This document shows positions 25,163 to 34,835 of a stretch of DNA of 64,000 nt, piece by piece. The notes under the pieces are model-generated. The model was not told the origin of the DNA, did not search any database, and was given only the letters and a program-made list of their open reading frames with translations. The position numbers and the translations under genes were made by a program. The stretch spans positions 334,166 through 398,165 of the forward strand of contig CABIWJ010000003.1 of the NCBI GenBank assembly GCA_902362455.1. The letters are read 5' to 3'. Origin of the DNA: Eubacteriaceae bacterium. Lineage in GTDB: Bacteria > Bacillota > Clostridia > Lachnospirales > Lachnospiraceae. Every line of letters begins with the position of its first letter. Position 1 is the first letter of the stretch.

Positions 25163-26542
25163 TTAGTCTGCCAGTCTTATAAGATCACCTGCTTTAATTA
25201 ATTTGCTTGAGGTTGTAATAACATATTCTCCACCCTCTAAAGCACCCTTTACGGCAGATTTAGAATCATCAGTCACTAATACTTCTACATTTATACGTTT
25301 TGCAACATATCTGTTTCCTAATGGACTGCTTTTCTCTTTAACAACTAAGATAAATTTACCGTTATTATCTTCTCTTATTGAACTGTTAGGTACTACATAA
25401 TCATATGTCGCACTCTTATCACCTAATGAAACTGTCATGGTTGAACCGGCTTCCACATCTCCCTCTATATTCAGAACTAATAACTTCTGTTTACCCGGTG
25501 CTGCCGGGTCGTTCTTTATAGTTGTAAGTGTTGCCTTAACATCTCCATAATACCATGAATTAGATATTGTAGCCTCATCACCTATTTTAACCTTTTTAAC
25601 CTGGTCTTTTGTTACTGAAATAGTTAATGAATAGCCATTATCTTTATTCTGAATTGTAATAAATGGTGTATCAGGAGAAATTGTATCTCCATTCTTAATA
25701 TCAACTGTAAGAATTGTTCCATCTACTGTTGACTTGATTTCATTTCCTACAGAATTCTGTTTTAACTTCTCAATATTCTGTTCTGCTGTCTTAATAGCTT
25801 CATACTGTGAACGTAAATCATTAACTGTATTAATGTCTGCTAAATAATTCGTATGCTCTTTTGTAACAGTTTCTAATTCTTTCTGTGCTGCCTCCAGGCT
25901 CTGATTGAGCTTGTCAATTTCAGGATTAGATGAATTATTAGAATTATCATCCATACCCATGTCATCTGCTCCATCACCTGCTGCATTATCTGCGCTTGTC
26001 TGACCACTTGTGGCATTTAACTTATTTATCTGTTCCTGTATATTGTTAACTTTATCCTGTGCTGCTTTTACTTTAGCTGATATTGCAGCAAGTGTGGCTC
26101 TGTTCTCCTCATAATAATCCTTACCACTTTCAGCCTTATTTACTAAAGACTGATCTGTTTCATTAACTAAAATGCTGTTTCTATATGCTGTTTTAAGATT
26201 ATCTAATTCAGCCTGTGCTGTAGTTATCTCTGAACTGTCGCCGCCTTTTAACTTCACTAACACATCATCTTTCTTAACAGTGTCGCCTGCCTTGACAAGT
26301 ACTTCTTCAACTTCCCTGCTCTCACTAATAGCTACTTCTTTTGCCTCACCGGATTCAATTGTTCCGGTTCCTCTTATCTTTGATGATACTGAATCTGACT
26401 CAATTGCCTGAGTTGCTACCTGAGGAAGTGAATGATTCATAATTGTATTTGAAAAGAAAGTAAGTAATAATAGAACTACAAAGAAAACTATCGCAAATCT
26501 TTTTACCCACTTTTTTCTTGCTATGTGTTGTTTTTCTTCCAT
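25163..26542 (-). CDS. HlyD/MacA-like membrane fusion (adaptor) protein
   Basis: 459 aa with an N-terminal TM anchor (about 15-36), a lipoyl-like half motif (KEVAISESREVEEVLVKAGDTVKK, abbreviated here to its ends), a long coiled coil (about 100-250) interrupted by an Asn/Asp/Gly-rich insert containing GADDMGMDDNSNNS, a second lipoyl half (GTILTVDIKNGDTI) and beta-barrel domains. In Gram-positives such adaptors work with MacB-type ABC exporters, and here the next gene has a MacB-like extracytoplasmic domain. ATG 26540-26542 is chosen for GGAGG 5 nt upstream. 77 bp downstream of the MalG-like permease gene. Confidence 0.85.
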   Translation of the reverse strand: MEEKQHIARKKWVKRFAIVFFVVLLLLTFFSNTIMNHSLPQVATQAIESDSVSSKIRGTGTIESGEAKEVAISESREVEEVLVKAGDTVKKDDVLVKLKGGDSSEITTAQAELDNLKTAYRNSILVNETDQSLVNKAESGKDYYEENRATLAAISAKVKAAQDKVNNIQEQINKLNATSGQTSADNAAGDGADDMGMDDNSNNSSNPEIDKLNQSLEAAQKELETVTKEHTNYLADINTVNDLRSQYEAIKTAEQNIEKLKQNSVGNEIKSTVDGTILTVDIKNGDTISPDTPFITIQNKDNGYSLTISVTKDQVKKVKIGDEATISNSWYYGDVKATLTTIKNDPAAPGKQKLLVLNIEGDVEAGSTMTVSLGDKSATYDYVVPNSSIREDNNGKFILVVKEKSSPLGNRYVAKRINVEVLVTDDSKSAVKGALEGGEYVITTSSKLIKAGDLIRLAD

Positions 26543-26619
26543 TTCTACCTCCACGTTTACCTATATAGCGATTTAATAACCAATCTTTGTACTTATTCTT
26601 GTTCTACCTGAATTTCGCA

Positions 26620-27513
26620 CTAACCTTTAATACCACTTTGCGATGTTATACCATCTACGAGATATTCCTCACCATATAAGAATACCAGCAGACTTGGTAT
26701 CATATAAATTACCGCTACCGCAAATGCAAGACCGATTTCACCAGAATTGATTCTTGACAGGAATATGGATAATGGATATTTGTCCTGACTTTTTAACAAA
26801 ATAAGTGGTTGTTCCACCATATTCCAATAATCTATAAATACAAGTATTCCAACTGAAAATAATGCACTTTTACATAATGGCATACATATTCGCCTGAATA
26901 TCTGCCATTCTCCTGCTCCATCCATCTTAGCAGCTTCGATAATTGCCGGTGAAATTCGTCTCATATATTTAGTCAGCAGGTATACGCTGAATGGTGAGAA
27001 AAATCCCGGCAGCAGAATTGCCCATTTGGTATAAAGTATATGTAACCATTTCGATACCAGGAAATTCGGTACTAATGTGACCTGATATGGCATAAGCATC
27101 ATAATAACATATACAAAGAATACAATTTCTTTCTTCTTACCTCTGAAACGTGTAAAACCATATGCTGTCAAAGATGCAATTAACAATTGTACAATAACTA
27201 TCGGTACAACATATAATACTGAATTCCAGAATTTAATCAGATAATCCGGACTCTTGAATAATACCGTTATATACTGGCTGAATGATACTTTATCAGGTAT
27301 AAATTTCAGATTAACCTTTTCTGATATAAACTTATGTGAACCATTATTGCTTGTATCGAATACCTTCCCATAATTAGCTGTAATCTCAGTTTCATTCATA
27401 AATGAATTACATATGGTAAGTACAATCGGAATTACGAAAAAGATTACAAATATTAATGCGACTAATGTCTTTGTTCCAATCTTAGTAATTCTTTTAATCG
27501 ATTTTTTCTTCAT
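26620..27513 (-). CDS. Carbohydrate-type ABC transporter permease (MalG-like)
   Basis: 297-aa inner-membrane permease with six predicted TMs and a canonical EAA loop AAKMDGAGEWQIFRRI followed by MPLCKS (about residues 193-215), the site that contacts the ATPase. Its ATG overlaps the stop of the preceding permease gene by one base (TAATG), so translation is coupled. No ATPase gene lies in the cluster; in Firmicutes a shared MsmX-type ATPase encoded elsewhere often serves such systems. Confidence 0.9.
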   Translation of the reverse strand: MKKKSIKRITKIGTKTLVALIFVIFFVIPIVLTICNSFMNETEITANYGKVFDTSNNGSHKFISEKVNLKFIPDKVSFSQYITVLFKSPDYLIKFWNSVLYVVPIVIVQLLIASLTAYGFTRFRGKKKEIVFFVYVIMMLMPYQVTLVPNFLVSKWLHILYTKWAILLPGFFSPFSVYLLTKYMRRISPAIIEAAKMDGAGEWQIFRRICMPLCKSALFSVGILVFIDYWNMVEQPLILLKSQDKYPLSIFLSRINSGEIGLAFAVAVIYMIPSLLVFLYGEEYLVDGITSQSGIKG

Positions 27514-28418
27514 TATTCTTCCACATCCTTTCCGTATCTATTTTCTACTACAAAAAGAATGCCTATGATAATTACCATTACATCAAACATAATAACTGCC
27601 GCTGCCGATAATTTCTGGTAATCTAATGAAGCAAACGTATTGTTCATAAAATGCTGAAGCATATACAGACTCTCATACGGATAATCACCCGTCAGAAGAT
27701 AGACTTCCCTGAACACCTTAAACGAATTGATTACTGATAGAACTGTTACGAACATTATCGTTGGTGATAAATATCTTAATTTAACTTTCCAGAACAACTG
27801 CCAGTTTGATGAACTGTCTAATCTTGCAACCTCCATAATCTCTTTAGGAATACTTGAGTATGCCGCCATAAACAATATCATATTATATCCGAGATTCTTC
27901 CATAGAAATAATATGACTATTACAACCGGAGCATATTTTGATTTGAACCAGTCTATTTTATCTACGCCAAATATTCTGATAAAATCATTTACAACACCAT
28001 TATAATGGAATAATACCTGAAAAATAAGCACTACAGATGCCACTGGAACCATTAACGGTGTTAAAAATAATGTTCTGAACTGACTTTTAAATGGTATATT
28101 TTCCATCATCAGCGACGCCAGCAGCATCGATAAGATGACTGCTAACGGCACTGCTATAAATGTGAATCTCATCGTATTAAATGCGGCTTTTTTGAAAGCC
28201 TCATTCTCCAAAACATTAATGAAATTATCAAAAAATACAAATTTTTTACTAACAATATTATCTATCATTGAATAATAGATAACTACAAAAAATGGTACAA
28301 CGAAAAATGTTAATACGCCCAGTATACTTGGAAGCATAAATAAATTAGATTTTATTCTGCTCTTCTTATCCCAGCCAGACTTTTTATGTCCTTTATTTTT
28401 CTTAGTGATTTTAACCAT
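27513..28418 (-). CDS. Sugar-type ABC transporter permease (MalF-like)
   Basis: 301-aa permease with a Lys-rich cytosolic N-terminus and about six TMs. The EAA loop is recognisable but diverged (EVARLDSSSNWQLFWKVKL), with the usual DGA replaced by DSS. The pair MalF/MalG plus a lipoprotein binding protein upstream defines an ABC importer of the CUT1 type. 20 bp downstream of the binding-protein gene and coupled to the next permease. Confidence 0.9.
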   Translation of the reverse strand: MVKITKKNKGHKKSGWDKKSRIKSNLFMLPSILGVLTFFVVPFFVVIYYSMIDNIVSKKFVFFDNFINVLENEAFKKAAFNTMRFTFIAVPLAVILSMLLASLMMENIPFKSQFRTLFLTPLMVPVASVVLIFQVLFHYNGVVNDFIRIFGVDKIDWFKSKYAPVVIVILFLWKNLGYNMILFMAAYSSIPKEIMEVARLDSSSNWQLFWKVKLRYLSPTIMFVTVLSVINSFKVFREVYLLTGDYPYESLYMLQHFMNNTFASLDYQKLSAAAVIMFDVMVIIIGILFVVENRYGKDVEE

Positions 28419-28438
28419 TTTACCTAAGCCTTCCTAAG

Positions 28439-30757
28439 CTATTTGTTCTCTTTTACATACATTGATATACGGCTCTGAATAATATCTGCAACTTCTTTTG
28501 CTGTCTTCTGACCTTTAAAGAATGCTTCTGCCTCTTCTGTAATCATTTCACCAATCTTTATATCATATGAATTTCTTCCATCAATTGAATTAATAATGTC
28601 TTTAATAGCCTTGATATCATCATCACTTGCTACTCCTACTTTGACTTCAACATCACCAATTGTCCATACATTTTCTGATACCTGTTCATTTCCATTTTCA
28701 TCTGTATAAGTATCCGGTGTCTTTGCATCTTCTAATTTTTTATCTAATTCTGACTGTATTATTGGGAAGCCAAATGCATAAGAAGAAAATTTACCTTCTT
28801 CTGAATCTTCCGGAATATAGAACTGTTTAATGAATTCCCATGCAACATCTTTATTCTTAGATTTTGATGAAATAGCTAATAAGCTTCCACTGCCTGATAC
28901 TATTACACCATTTCCATCATCTACAGGCGCACCCTTGAATGATATATCTTTACCAAAGATTGCTTTTGCGACCATATAATCATCTACGCCAGTTAAAAAT
29001 GCGTTCTGTAAAATTAATTTGTTCTGTCTGATTAATGTTGACTCATCTACATATTCGCTGTCATCATAATTTTTATAAAATTCATCTGAACTCTTATAAT
29101 TTCCACTAAATTCTAATAATTTAACAAATTCATCTGAATTAAATCTGCAGTCACCTGTTTCCCAGTTGATATATCTGTCTAATTGCGTTGTACACATACT
29201 AAGCAGACTGTCACTTGTTAAATCTTTTATCATTTCAACACCATCAGGTAAACTCTTTGTTAAATTAATGAAATCATCTAATGTCCAATGAATGTCTTTA
29301 CCAACTGTATCAGTTGCTCCAAACCAGCCTGATAAAGTAAAGCACTGTGGTAATACATATAATTTGCCATTAATCTTGTATGCATTTACAACGCTCTGTA
29401 CTAATTTATCTAACTTAATATCTTCTTCCTTATTGAAATAAGGTGTTAAATCTTCAAGTAATCCCTTTTCATCATATCTTTCAAGATATCCTTCCATTGA
29501 ACTGAAATCAATGATATCAGGACAATTTCCGGAAGCTATATCTGAATTAAATCTTGAAATTACATTTGAGTAATCTTCTTCTTTATCATCATAATACTCA
29601 ACAGTTACAATTCTGTATTTATCATTTGTTTTGTTGAATTTAATGACTCTTTCCTGAAGATCTGAATCAAGATATAATACACCTAACTTAATCTCTGTTT
29701 TGCCTGATTTATTAGAATCCTGTTTCTCAAATGTATAAATTCCTGTAGTATCTGAATCTTCTGAAACAATACAGCCGATTGTGCCATCTGATAATTCATA
29801 CACAGCCTGAACACTATCAGGATTAATATCACTATCTAATAATTTAATAATCTTAGTTGATTTATTATCTTTATAATTTATTCTGTATACATATCCCTCA
29901 GCAGCACATATAAGTGTATTATCTTTACCTTCACTATATTGATTTGCATCATATCCCGGCATATCGAAAACCTTTTCTCCTACCTTAAGATTCTCTAAAT
30001 CAATCTTATAGAATGCATCTTTGTCTTCACCCCATGTTGATACTAACATTTCACCATCTGGCAACTTAAGAAGTGCCTCAAATGACTGGTCACCATCACT
30101 TTCAATCTTTCCTTTTTCATTACCTTCTTTATCTGTAATTTTCAGATAATATTCACTCTTCTCTGCTGATACACATAACTCGACTAATTCTCCGTCATCT
30201 GTATACTCCTGTGCTACAGATGAATCCTCTCCTCCATCATCATTAATATTCACAGTAACCATATCACCTTTAACTTTATCTATGAGATTAAAGTCTTTAT
30301 CATATTTATAAGTAACATCATAATATGAATATGTGTCAGATTTTTCACCATTATCATTGTATTCAGAATCTGTATCAATAGACACAGAACCTTTGGCTAT
30401 GTAATTGCCATCGTTATCTTTGAGAACTGTATTCATATATACATCTTCATCTGCTTTAACTTCTTTTGTCTCTTTTGTCTCAAGGTTATATCTTATAAGA
30501 CCTGTATTACTTCCCTCAGCTCCCGGTCCATCTGCTGAAGTATCTAAATCATAATATGAACCATATAATTCTCCATCTTCTACTCTGATAGCTGATAGGG
30601 TATGATTAATCTCACCCTGTGAGACAACACTATATTGATCAATCTTCTCCTTTTTCTTCTTACTGTCACTTTTTCCACAGCCTGTCATCTGAAAACACAT
30701 CATACCTGCAAGTGCCAGAGCTACGATTCTTTTAGTTCTAAACATTTTATTGCTCAT
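28439..30757 (-). CDS. Large lipoprotein solute-binding protein with extra N-terminal beta-rich domain
   Basis: 772 aa, nearly twice the usual length of a family 1 solute-binding protein. The signal peptide ends in a lipobox FQMTGC (C27). Residues about 40-340 are an acidic beta-strand-rich region with repeated YxxD/DGE turns (e.g. VEDGELYGSYYDLD, DGTIGCIVSED), suggestive of a beta-propeller-like sensor. Residues about 345-772 form the extracellular solute-binding domain (IKLGVLYLDSD, PDIIDFSSMEGYLE, KLYVLPQCF, AWEFIKQFYIPE). First gene of the operon; ATG with GGAGG SD 6 nt away. Ligand unknown; a glycan is inferred from the permease type. Confidence 0.85.
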   Translation of the reverse strand: MSNKMFRTKRIVALALAGMMCFQMTGCGKSDSKKKKEKIDQYSVVSQGEINHTLSAIRVEDGELYGSYYDLDTSADGPGAEGSNTGLIRYNLETKETKEVKADEDVYMNTVLKDNDGNYIAKGSVSIDTDSEYNDNGEKSDTYSYYDVTYKYDKDFNLIDKVKGDMVTVNINDDGGEDSSVAQEYTDDGELVELCVSAEKSEYYLKITDKEGNEKGKIESDGDQSFEALLKLPDGEMLVSTWGEDKDAFYKIDLENLKVGEKVFDMPGYDANQYSEGKDNTLICAAEGYVYRINYKDNKSTKIIKLLDSDINPDSVQAVYELSDGTIGCIVSEDSDTTGIYTFEKQDSNKSGKTEIKLGVLYLDSDLQERVIKFNKTNDKYRIVTVEYYDDKEEDYSNVISRFNSDIASGNCPDIIDFSSMEGYLERYDEKGLLEDLTPYFNKEEDIKLDKLVQSVVNAYKINGKLYVLPQCFTLSGWFGATDTVGKDIHWTLDDFINLTKSLPDGVEMIKDLTSDSLLSMCTTQLDRYINWETGDCRFNSDEFVKLLEFSGNYKSSDEFYKNYDDSEYVDESTLIRQNKLILQNAFLTGVDDYMVAKAIFGKDISFKGAPVDDGNGVIVSGSGSLLAISSKSKNKDVAWEFIKQFYIPEDSEEGKFSSYAFGFPIIQSELDKKLEDAKTPDTYTDENGNEQVSENVWTIGDVEVKVGVASDDDIKAIKDIINSIDGRNSYDIKIGEMITEEAEAFFKGQKTAKEVADIIQSRISMYVKENK

Positions 30758-30802
30758 TAGCTTCCTCCTTTTATTTTAAACCTGTTTTCATTATATAGGA
30801 AT

Positions 30803-30832
30803 AATAAAAGCCGGTCAATTAAACCGGCTTCA
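30803..30832 (-). terminator. Terminator after the PepD-like gene
   Basis: On the minus strand AAGCCGG pairs with CCGGCTT around TTTAATTGA, followed by TTATTATT. It lies about 150 bp downstream of the dipeptidase stop and upstream of the transporter operon. Confidence 0.7.
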
Positions 30833-30840
30833 TATTTACA

Positions 30841-30918
30841 TTAAATTTACAACTTAATAAATATTCAATTACATCTTAATCTTATCTTAAGTTTCTGTTA
30901 ATCTTATTGTAAATTTAA
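30841..30918. promoter_or_regulatory. 12-bp inverted repeat pair upstream of the transporter operon
   Basis: TTAAATTTACAA (30841-30852) and its exact complement TTGTAAATTTAA (30907-30918) flank 54 bp that hold a direct repeat TTAATCTTAT. Position 85-160 bp upstream of the binding-protein ATG suggests a regulatory role; no regulator gene is adjacent. Confidence 0.45.
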
Positions 30919-30980
30919 AAATATTTTCTATTAATTACAAATCATTATCAGATGCTTTGTGAATACTATCTTAACACTTA

Positions 30981-32486
30981 CTATCTTAATCTCTTAAGTA
31001 TCTCCAATATATATTTCCATGTTCTCTCCACACTGCTTATAGACATTCTCTCTGATGTAGTATGAATATCTAATATATCAGGACCAAATGATACACAGTC
31101 TAAATCTTTAATCTTGCCAGCGAACAATCCACATTCCACACCTGCGTGAATAGCTTCCACAATCGGTTCTTCACCATATTGTTCCTTATAAATATCTATC
31201 ATAAGGTTACGAAGTGTTGAATCTTTCTTATATTCCCAGGCAGGATATTCACCCACGCAGGTTACACTTCCTCCAAGCACTCTTATAAGGCAGTCCATAC
31301 GATCTATTAATTCCTGTTTTTCACTTCCAATGCTGCTTCGTACTGAGAAACTCATACTTACTTCACTATTATCTTTCACAGTCTTTAATATTCCCATATT
31401 GAGTGAGGTCTGGACAAGTCCTTTTATATCTGTACTCATTCTCTGTATTCCTCCCGGAAGATTAACAAGTGCAACTATAACCTTTTTAGTGCTGTCTGTA
31501 TCCATTACTTCTACATTATTACCAGAATTATCAGAATCATTAATTGATTTAATATTTGAATCATTATTGGTTTTAAATAATACAGTGATATCCTTATCCG
31601 TATTCTTATATTCATTCTTCAAAATGTCGTTATATTCTGCTACTAAGCTGTCTATTTTATCAAAATCTTTATCCGAAATAACGATTTCTGCTACACATTC
31701 TCTTGGAATTGCGTTGTCTTTCAGACCACCTGCAGCTGATATTATTCTGCAGCCATATTTAACATTTATGGCATCTAATACCCTGCCCATAATTCTGTTA
31801 GCATTTGCTCTTTCCTTATCTATCTCTACACCTGAATGTCCACCATTTAATCCTGTTATAGTTAACTTCATAATCTTATTTACATTAACATCACTGACTG
31901 TTTCGTATCTGACAGGTACGTGACAGGTTGCTGTTGCTCCACCTGCGCAGCTTACTAACAGATGTCCCTCATCTTCTGAGTCTAAGTTGAGCATTATATT
32001 TCCCTTTAACTCCGAACAATCAATGTCTGCCGCACCTAACATACCTATCTCTTCGTCCACTGTAAATACGGCTTCTATCGGAGGGTGAGGTATGTCTGTC
32101 GAATCAAGTATAGCAAGGGCATAAGCTATCGCAATACCATCATCACCGCCTAATGTAGTCTTAACTGCCTTTAACATGTCTCCATCAACTATGAGTTCTA
32201 AGCCCTCTTTCTCCATATCAATCAGGCAGTCATTTTCTTTCTCACATACCATATCTAAATGTCCCTGAATGATTACAGGCTGTGAATTCTCATATCCCGT
32301 TGTTCCATCTTTGAATATGATAACATTGTTAGATTTATCCTGAATATATCTTAAATTGTGCTCCTTTGCAAATTCAACGCAATAATCACTTATCATCTTA
32401 GTATTTGATGAACCATGCGGAATCTCACATATTTTTTCAAAATATTTCCATACTTCTGCTGGTTTGAATTCTTTTAAAACTGACAT
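30981..32486 (-). CDS. Aminoacyl-histidine dipeptidase (M20C, PepD-like)
   Basis: Cytosolic di-zinc dipeptidase of broad specificity. The 501 aa have the M20 metal motifs: VIIQGHLDMVCEKE (ligand H and catalytic D), TTLGGDDGIAIA (bridging D), FTVDEEIGMLGA (catalytic and ligand E pair), a C-terminal HTTSERMS, and the lid domain inserted between. Length and GHSGVEI segment match PepD. An Asn/Asp/Ser-rich stretch (about 310-330, SNIKSINDSDNSG) is an unusual insertion. Monocistronic by appearance, with its terminator at 30803-30832. Confidence 0.94.
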   Translation of the reverse strand: MSVLKEFKPAEVWKYFEKICEIPHGSSNTKMISDYCVEFAKEHNLRYIQDKSNNVIIFKDGTTGYENSQPVIIQGHLDMVCEKENDCLIDMEKEGLELIVDGDMLKAVKTTLGGDDGIAIAYALAILDSTDIPHPPIEAVFTVDEEIGMLGAADIDCSELKGNIMLNLDSEDEGHLLVSCAGGATATCHVPVRYETVSDVNVNKIMKLTITGLNGGHSGVEIDKERANANRIMGRVLDAINVKYGCRIISAAGGLKDNAIPRECVAEIVISDKDFDKIDSLVAEYNDILKNEYKNTDKDITVLFKTNNDSNIKSINDSDNSGNNVEVMDTDSTKKVIVALVNLPGGIQRMSTDIKGLVQTSLNMGILKTVKDNSEVSMSFSVRSSIGSEKQELIDRMDCLIRVLGGSVTCVGEYPAWEYKKDSTLRNLMIDIYKEQYGEEPIVEAIHAGVECGLFAGKIKDLDCVSFGPDILDIHTTSERMSISSVERTWKYILEILKRLR

Positions 32487-32613
32487 ATTTTCTCCAATCT
32501 GATATGCATATAACTGTAATCCAGACTATAATTTAGCCATGCAATACCTAAGTTCATAATTCAACATAATTTTTTAAACAGCCTGTCATTTATATTATAT
32601 GCTATATTTTATG

Positions 32614-32916
32614 TTAAATTTCGTAATCAATGCACATTCTTACTTCCATATAAGGTCTTACATTATTATCTGCAACTTTTACATGGTCTTTATGAACTGC
32701 ATATCCTTTAAGTGATTCTTCATCTTCAAATGTCGAATCTAACATTACATCTGCATTTGATGAACTTAATCTTTCTGTCTGCACCTTTATGTCAATAAGT
32801 CCAGGTATCCTGCCTTTGAGTCCCTCTAGACCTGCTTTAACGCCTGCTCTTATCTGCTCTTTTTCTTCTTCTGTCTTATCATCTTTAATCTTCCATAAAA
32901 TAATATGTTTTACCAT
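32614..32916 (-). CDS. Dabb (stress-responsive A/B barrel) family protein
   Basis: 100-aa dimeric ferredoxin-like barrel protein. MVKHIILWKIKDD and the RVxYxV-type ending MEVRMCIDYE are typical of Dabb. Function in bacteria is not known for most members. Confidence 0.88.
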   Translation of the reverse strand: MVKHIILWKIKDDKTEEEKEQIRAGVKAGLEGLKGRIPGLIDIKVQTERLSSSNADVMLDSTFEDEESLKGYAVHKDHVKVADNNVRPYMEVRMCIDYEI

Positions 32917-32929
32917 TTTTTATACCTCT

Positions 32930-32990
32930 TTCCTATAAATATGATTTTTTACGCTTTATATTTTCTATAAATAAGATTTCTTACGCTTCG
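32930..32990. repeat. Imperfect 30-bp tandem duplication
   Basis: TTTCCTATAAATATGATTTT.. at 32930-32959 and TTTTCTATAAATAAGATTTC.. at 32961-32990 share most positions, including TTACGCTT near their ends. Located just upstream of the Dabb gene, so it may affect its promoter. Confidence 0.6.
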
Positions 32991-33158
32991 TATCTGTTAC
33001 AAGATTTGGATTACCATCATTCTTCATTGCATTTATTTTGACATCATTTAAAGCTGAAATCATATAAAATAAAATCATATATAAATAATAAATTATATCC
33101 ATTAATATATCAATAAAAAGAGGGTAAATTCTTTCAGATTTCATAAAAAACTGTTTCA

Positions 33159-34577
33159 TCATTCATAAAGCGAATCCAGTGTTAGCAACAAAACATCTTC
33201 ATCTTTCAGATTTTCTACCCATTCTGTGTAACCAGATAATGAAAAGAATATATATTTTGAAACTTTATATTTTGCAGCGATAACTTTTCCTCTTCTGACC
33301 AAAGTTTCGTAAATACCTTTATCAATCTTTTCATTCTTAAATTTGCACTCTCCAATAACCGCTTTTTTATCGATATCCGATATGCCGACAACATCTATAT
33401 CTGCGGACTGCGTTCTTACATTACCACTCTTGTCGGTAATATTTTCCACGCCCCACCAACAGCCTACCGAAGTAAGAAAACAACCATATTCGCCTGTTAT
33501 TCCTTTCTTCAAAGTATAGTATCTGCACATTTCTTCAAATACAGTGCCCATAAAAGAATGCAAAATCGGCTTAACTGCTTTCTGATAATAAAGTTCTCCC
33601 TGCCCCATTTCAATTACACTTGTGCCCTTTGGAATAAACTCATACCAGAATTTAAACATATAGTCTTTTAAAACATATTGTGTTTTCTTTTTATTCTTTT
33701 CGTCTGTGATACATTTTTTCTTCTCAACCAGTCCAACATTGAGCAGTTTATCCAAGGAATATAATACGGTCTGTTCTTTTTCGCAAATTTTCCCTGCGAT
33801 CGTATTAAGCGTGTTTTCTCCTGATGCAATCTGCTCTACAATATTATTTACAATTGATATATCTGCAAATTCCTGTGTCAACAAATTTCTGGTCTCATCA
33901 TACAAATATCCATCTGTCCGAAAAAAAAGCCTTACAATATTTTCATCAATACTTTTTGTCGCATCGATCATTGACAAATACTTTGCGACACCGCCAGTAA
34001 CACCATAACAGATTGCTTTATCCTCATTTGAATAGCTCGGTACAAATTTAGCCGCATCCAGATAATCAAATGCCTCCAACTTAATCTGAGAATCTCTTCT
34101 TCCAAAAAGAGGACTCTTTTCACTAAGAACTTTCTTTTCCATAAAACTTAGTGCCGAACCGCATAAAATGATTTTTAGATTTTTATCCTTCCAAGTTGTA
34201 TCAATATATTTCTGTATGATTGATAAAAGAGCCTCATCCTTTTCTGCCCAATATGGCAACTCATCAATCACAAGCACCAGCTTATCACTGCCAATGTTTT
34301 TATCAATAAAATCAAAGACTGCTTCCGTTGTATGGAAGCTTATATCTCCCATCCCCGGCATCATCAAATCTATTACCTGTTGGGAAAACAATTCTAAATT
34401 TCGATTTTTTCCAACTTTTGTCGCTGTATAAAATATAGTTTTTTTATCTTTGACAAATTCTGCAATAAGTGTAGACTTTCCTATACGTCTACGGCCATAT
34501 ATCACGGTCATTCCTATCCCGTCTTTGTCATAAAACTCTTGTAGATATGCTAACTCTCTTTCTCTACCAATAAACAT
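33159..34577 (-). CDS. AAA ATPase with C-terminal DUF234/PD-(D/E)xK-like domain
   Basis: 472 aa. N-terminal P-loop ATPase of the archaeal STAND-like group: MFIGRERELAYL, Walker A GRRRIGKST (about 28-36), Walker B LVLVIDELPYW (about 100-110), sensor ILCGSALSFM, a winged-helix region (about 225-290) and a C-terminal domain in which D of SADIDVVGI and E/K of VIGECKFK form a PD-(D/E)xK pattern. Similar genes are scattered and often mobile; a cellular role is not established. ATG 34575-34577 has GGAGG 8 nt upstream. Not obviously part of an operon. Confidence 0.85.
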   Translation of the reverse strand: MFIGRERELAYLQEFYDKDGIGMTVIYGRRRIGKSTLIAEFVKDKKTIFYTATKVGKNRNLELFSQQVIDLMMPGMGDISFHTTEAVFDFIDKNIGSDKLVLVIDELPYWAEKDEALLSIIQKYIDTTWKDKNLKIILCGSALSFMEKKVLSEKSPLFGRRDSQIKLEAFDYLDAAKFVPSYSNEDKAICYGVTGGVAKYLSMIDATKSIDENIVRLFFRTDGYLYDETRNLLTQEFADISIVNNIVEQIASGENTLNTIAGKICEKEQTVLYSLDKLLNVGLVEKKKCITDEKNKKKTQYVLKDYMFKFWYEFIPKGTSVIEMGQGELYYQKAVKPILHSFMGTVFEEMCRYYTLKKGITGEYGCFLTSVGCWWGVENITDKSGNVRTQSADIDVVGISDIDKKAVIGECKFKNEKIDKGIYETLVRRGKVIAAKYKVSKYIFFSLSGYTEWVENLKDEDVLLLTLDSLYE

Positions 34578-34764
34578 ATAAAGTGCCTCCATTTATTCAA
34601 ATCATTTTTGTTAAAATCGATTTTTATTAAATATAATTTAGCATACTATTTTATATATGGCAATTATTTTTTCTTCATTATTTTTTGCATATACCTCTAC
34701 AAGGTCAACATCCACAAGACTTATTTTTGTGTGTTTGCACATTTTTATACAGTGGATTACCATA

Positions 34765-34804
34765 AAAAAAACAACGCATAACCGATTTATTGATTTGCGT
34801 TGTC
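34765..34804 (-). terminator. Terminator after the ferredoxin-like remnant
   Basis: Minus strand ACAACGCA pairs with TGCGTTGT, followed by TTTTTTTT. Confidence 0.8.
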
Positions 34805-34835
34805 TATATTTAATAATTTTATATACAATTCTCTG

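Noticed and set aside
32965..33162. 65-codon frame overlapping the stop of the AAA ATPase gene (ATGA overlap)
   Set aside because: Hydrophobic composition follows from AT-rich DNA, no SD of its own, and it runs into the tandem duplication near 32990; no support beyond the overlap.
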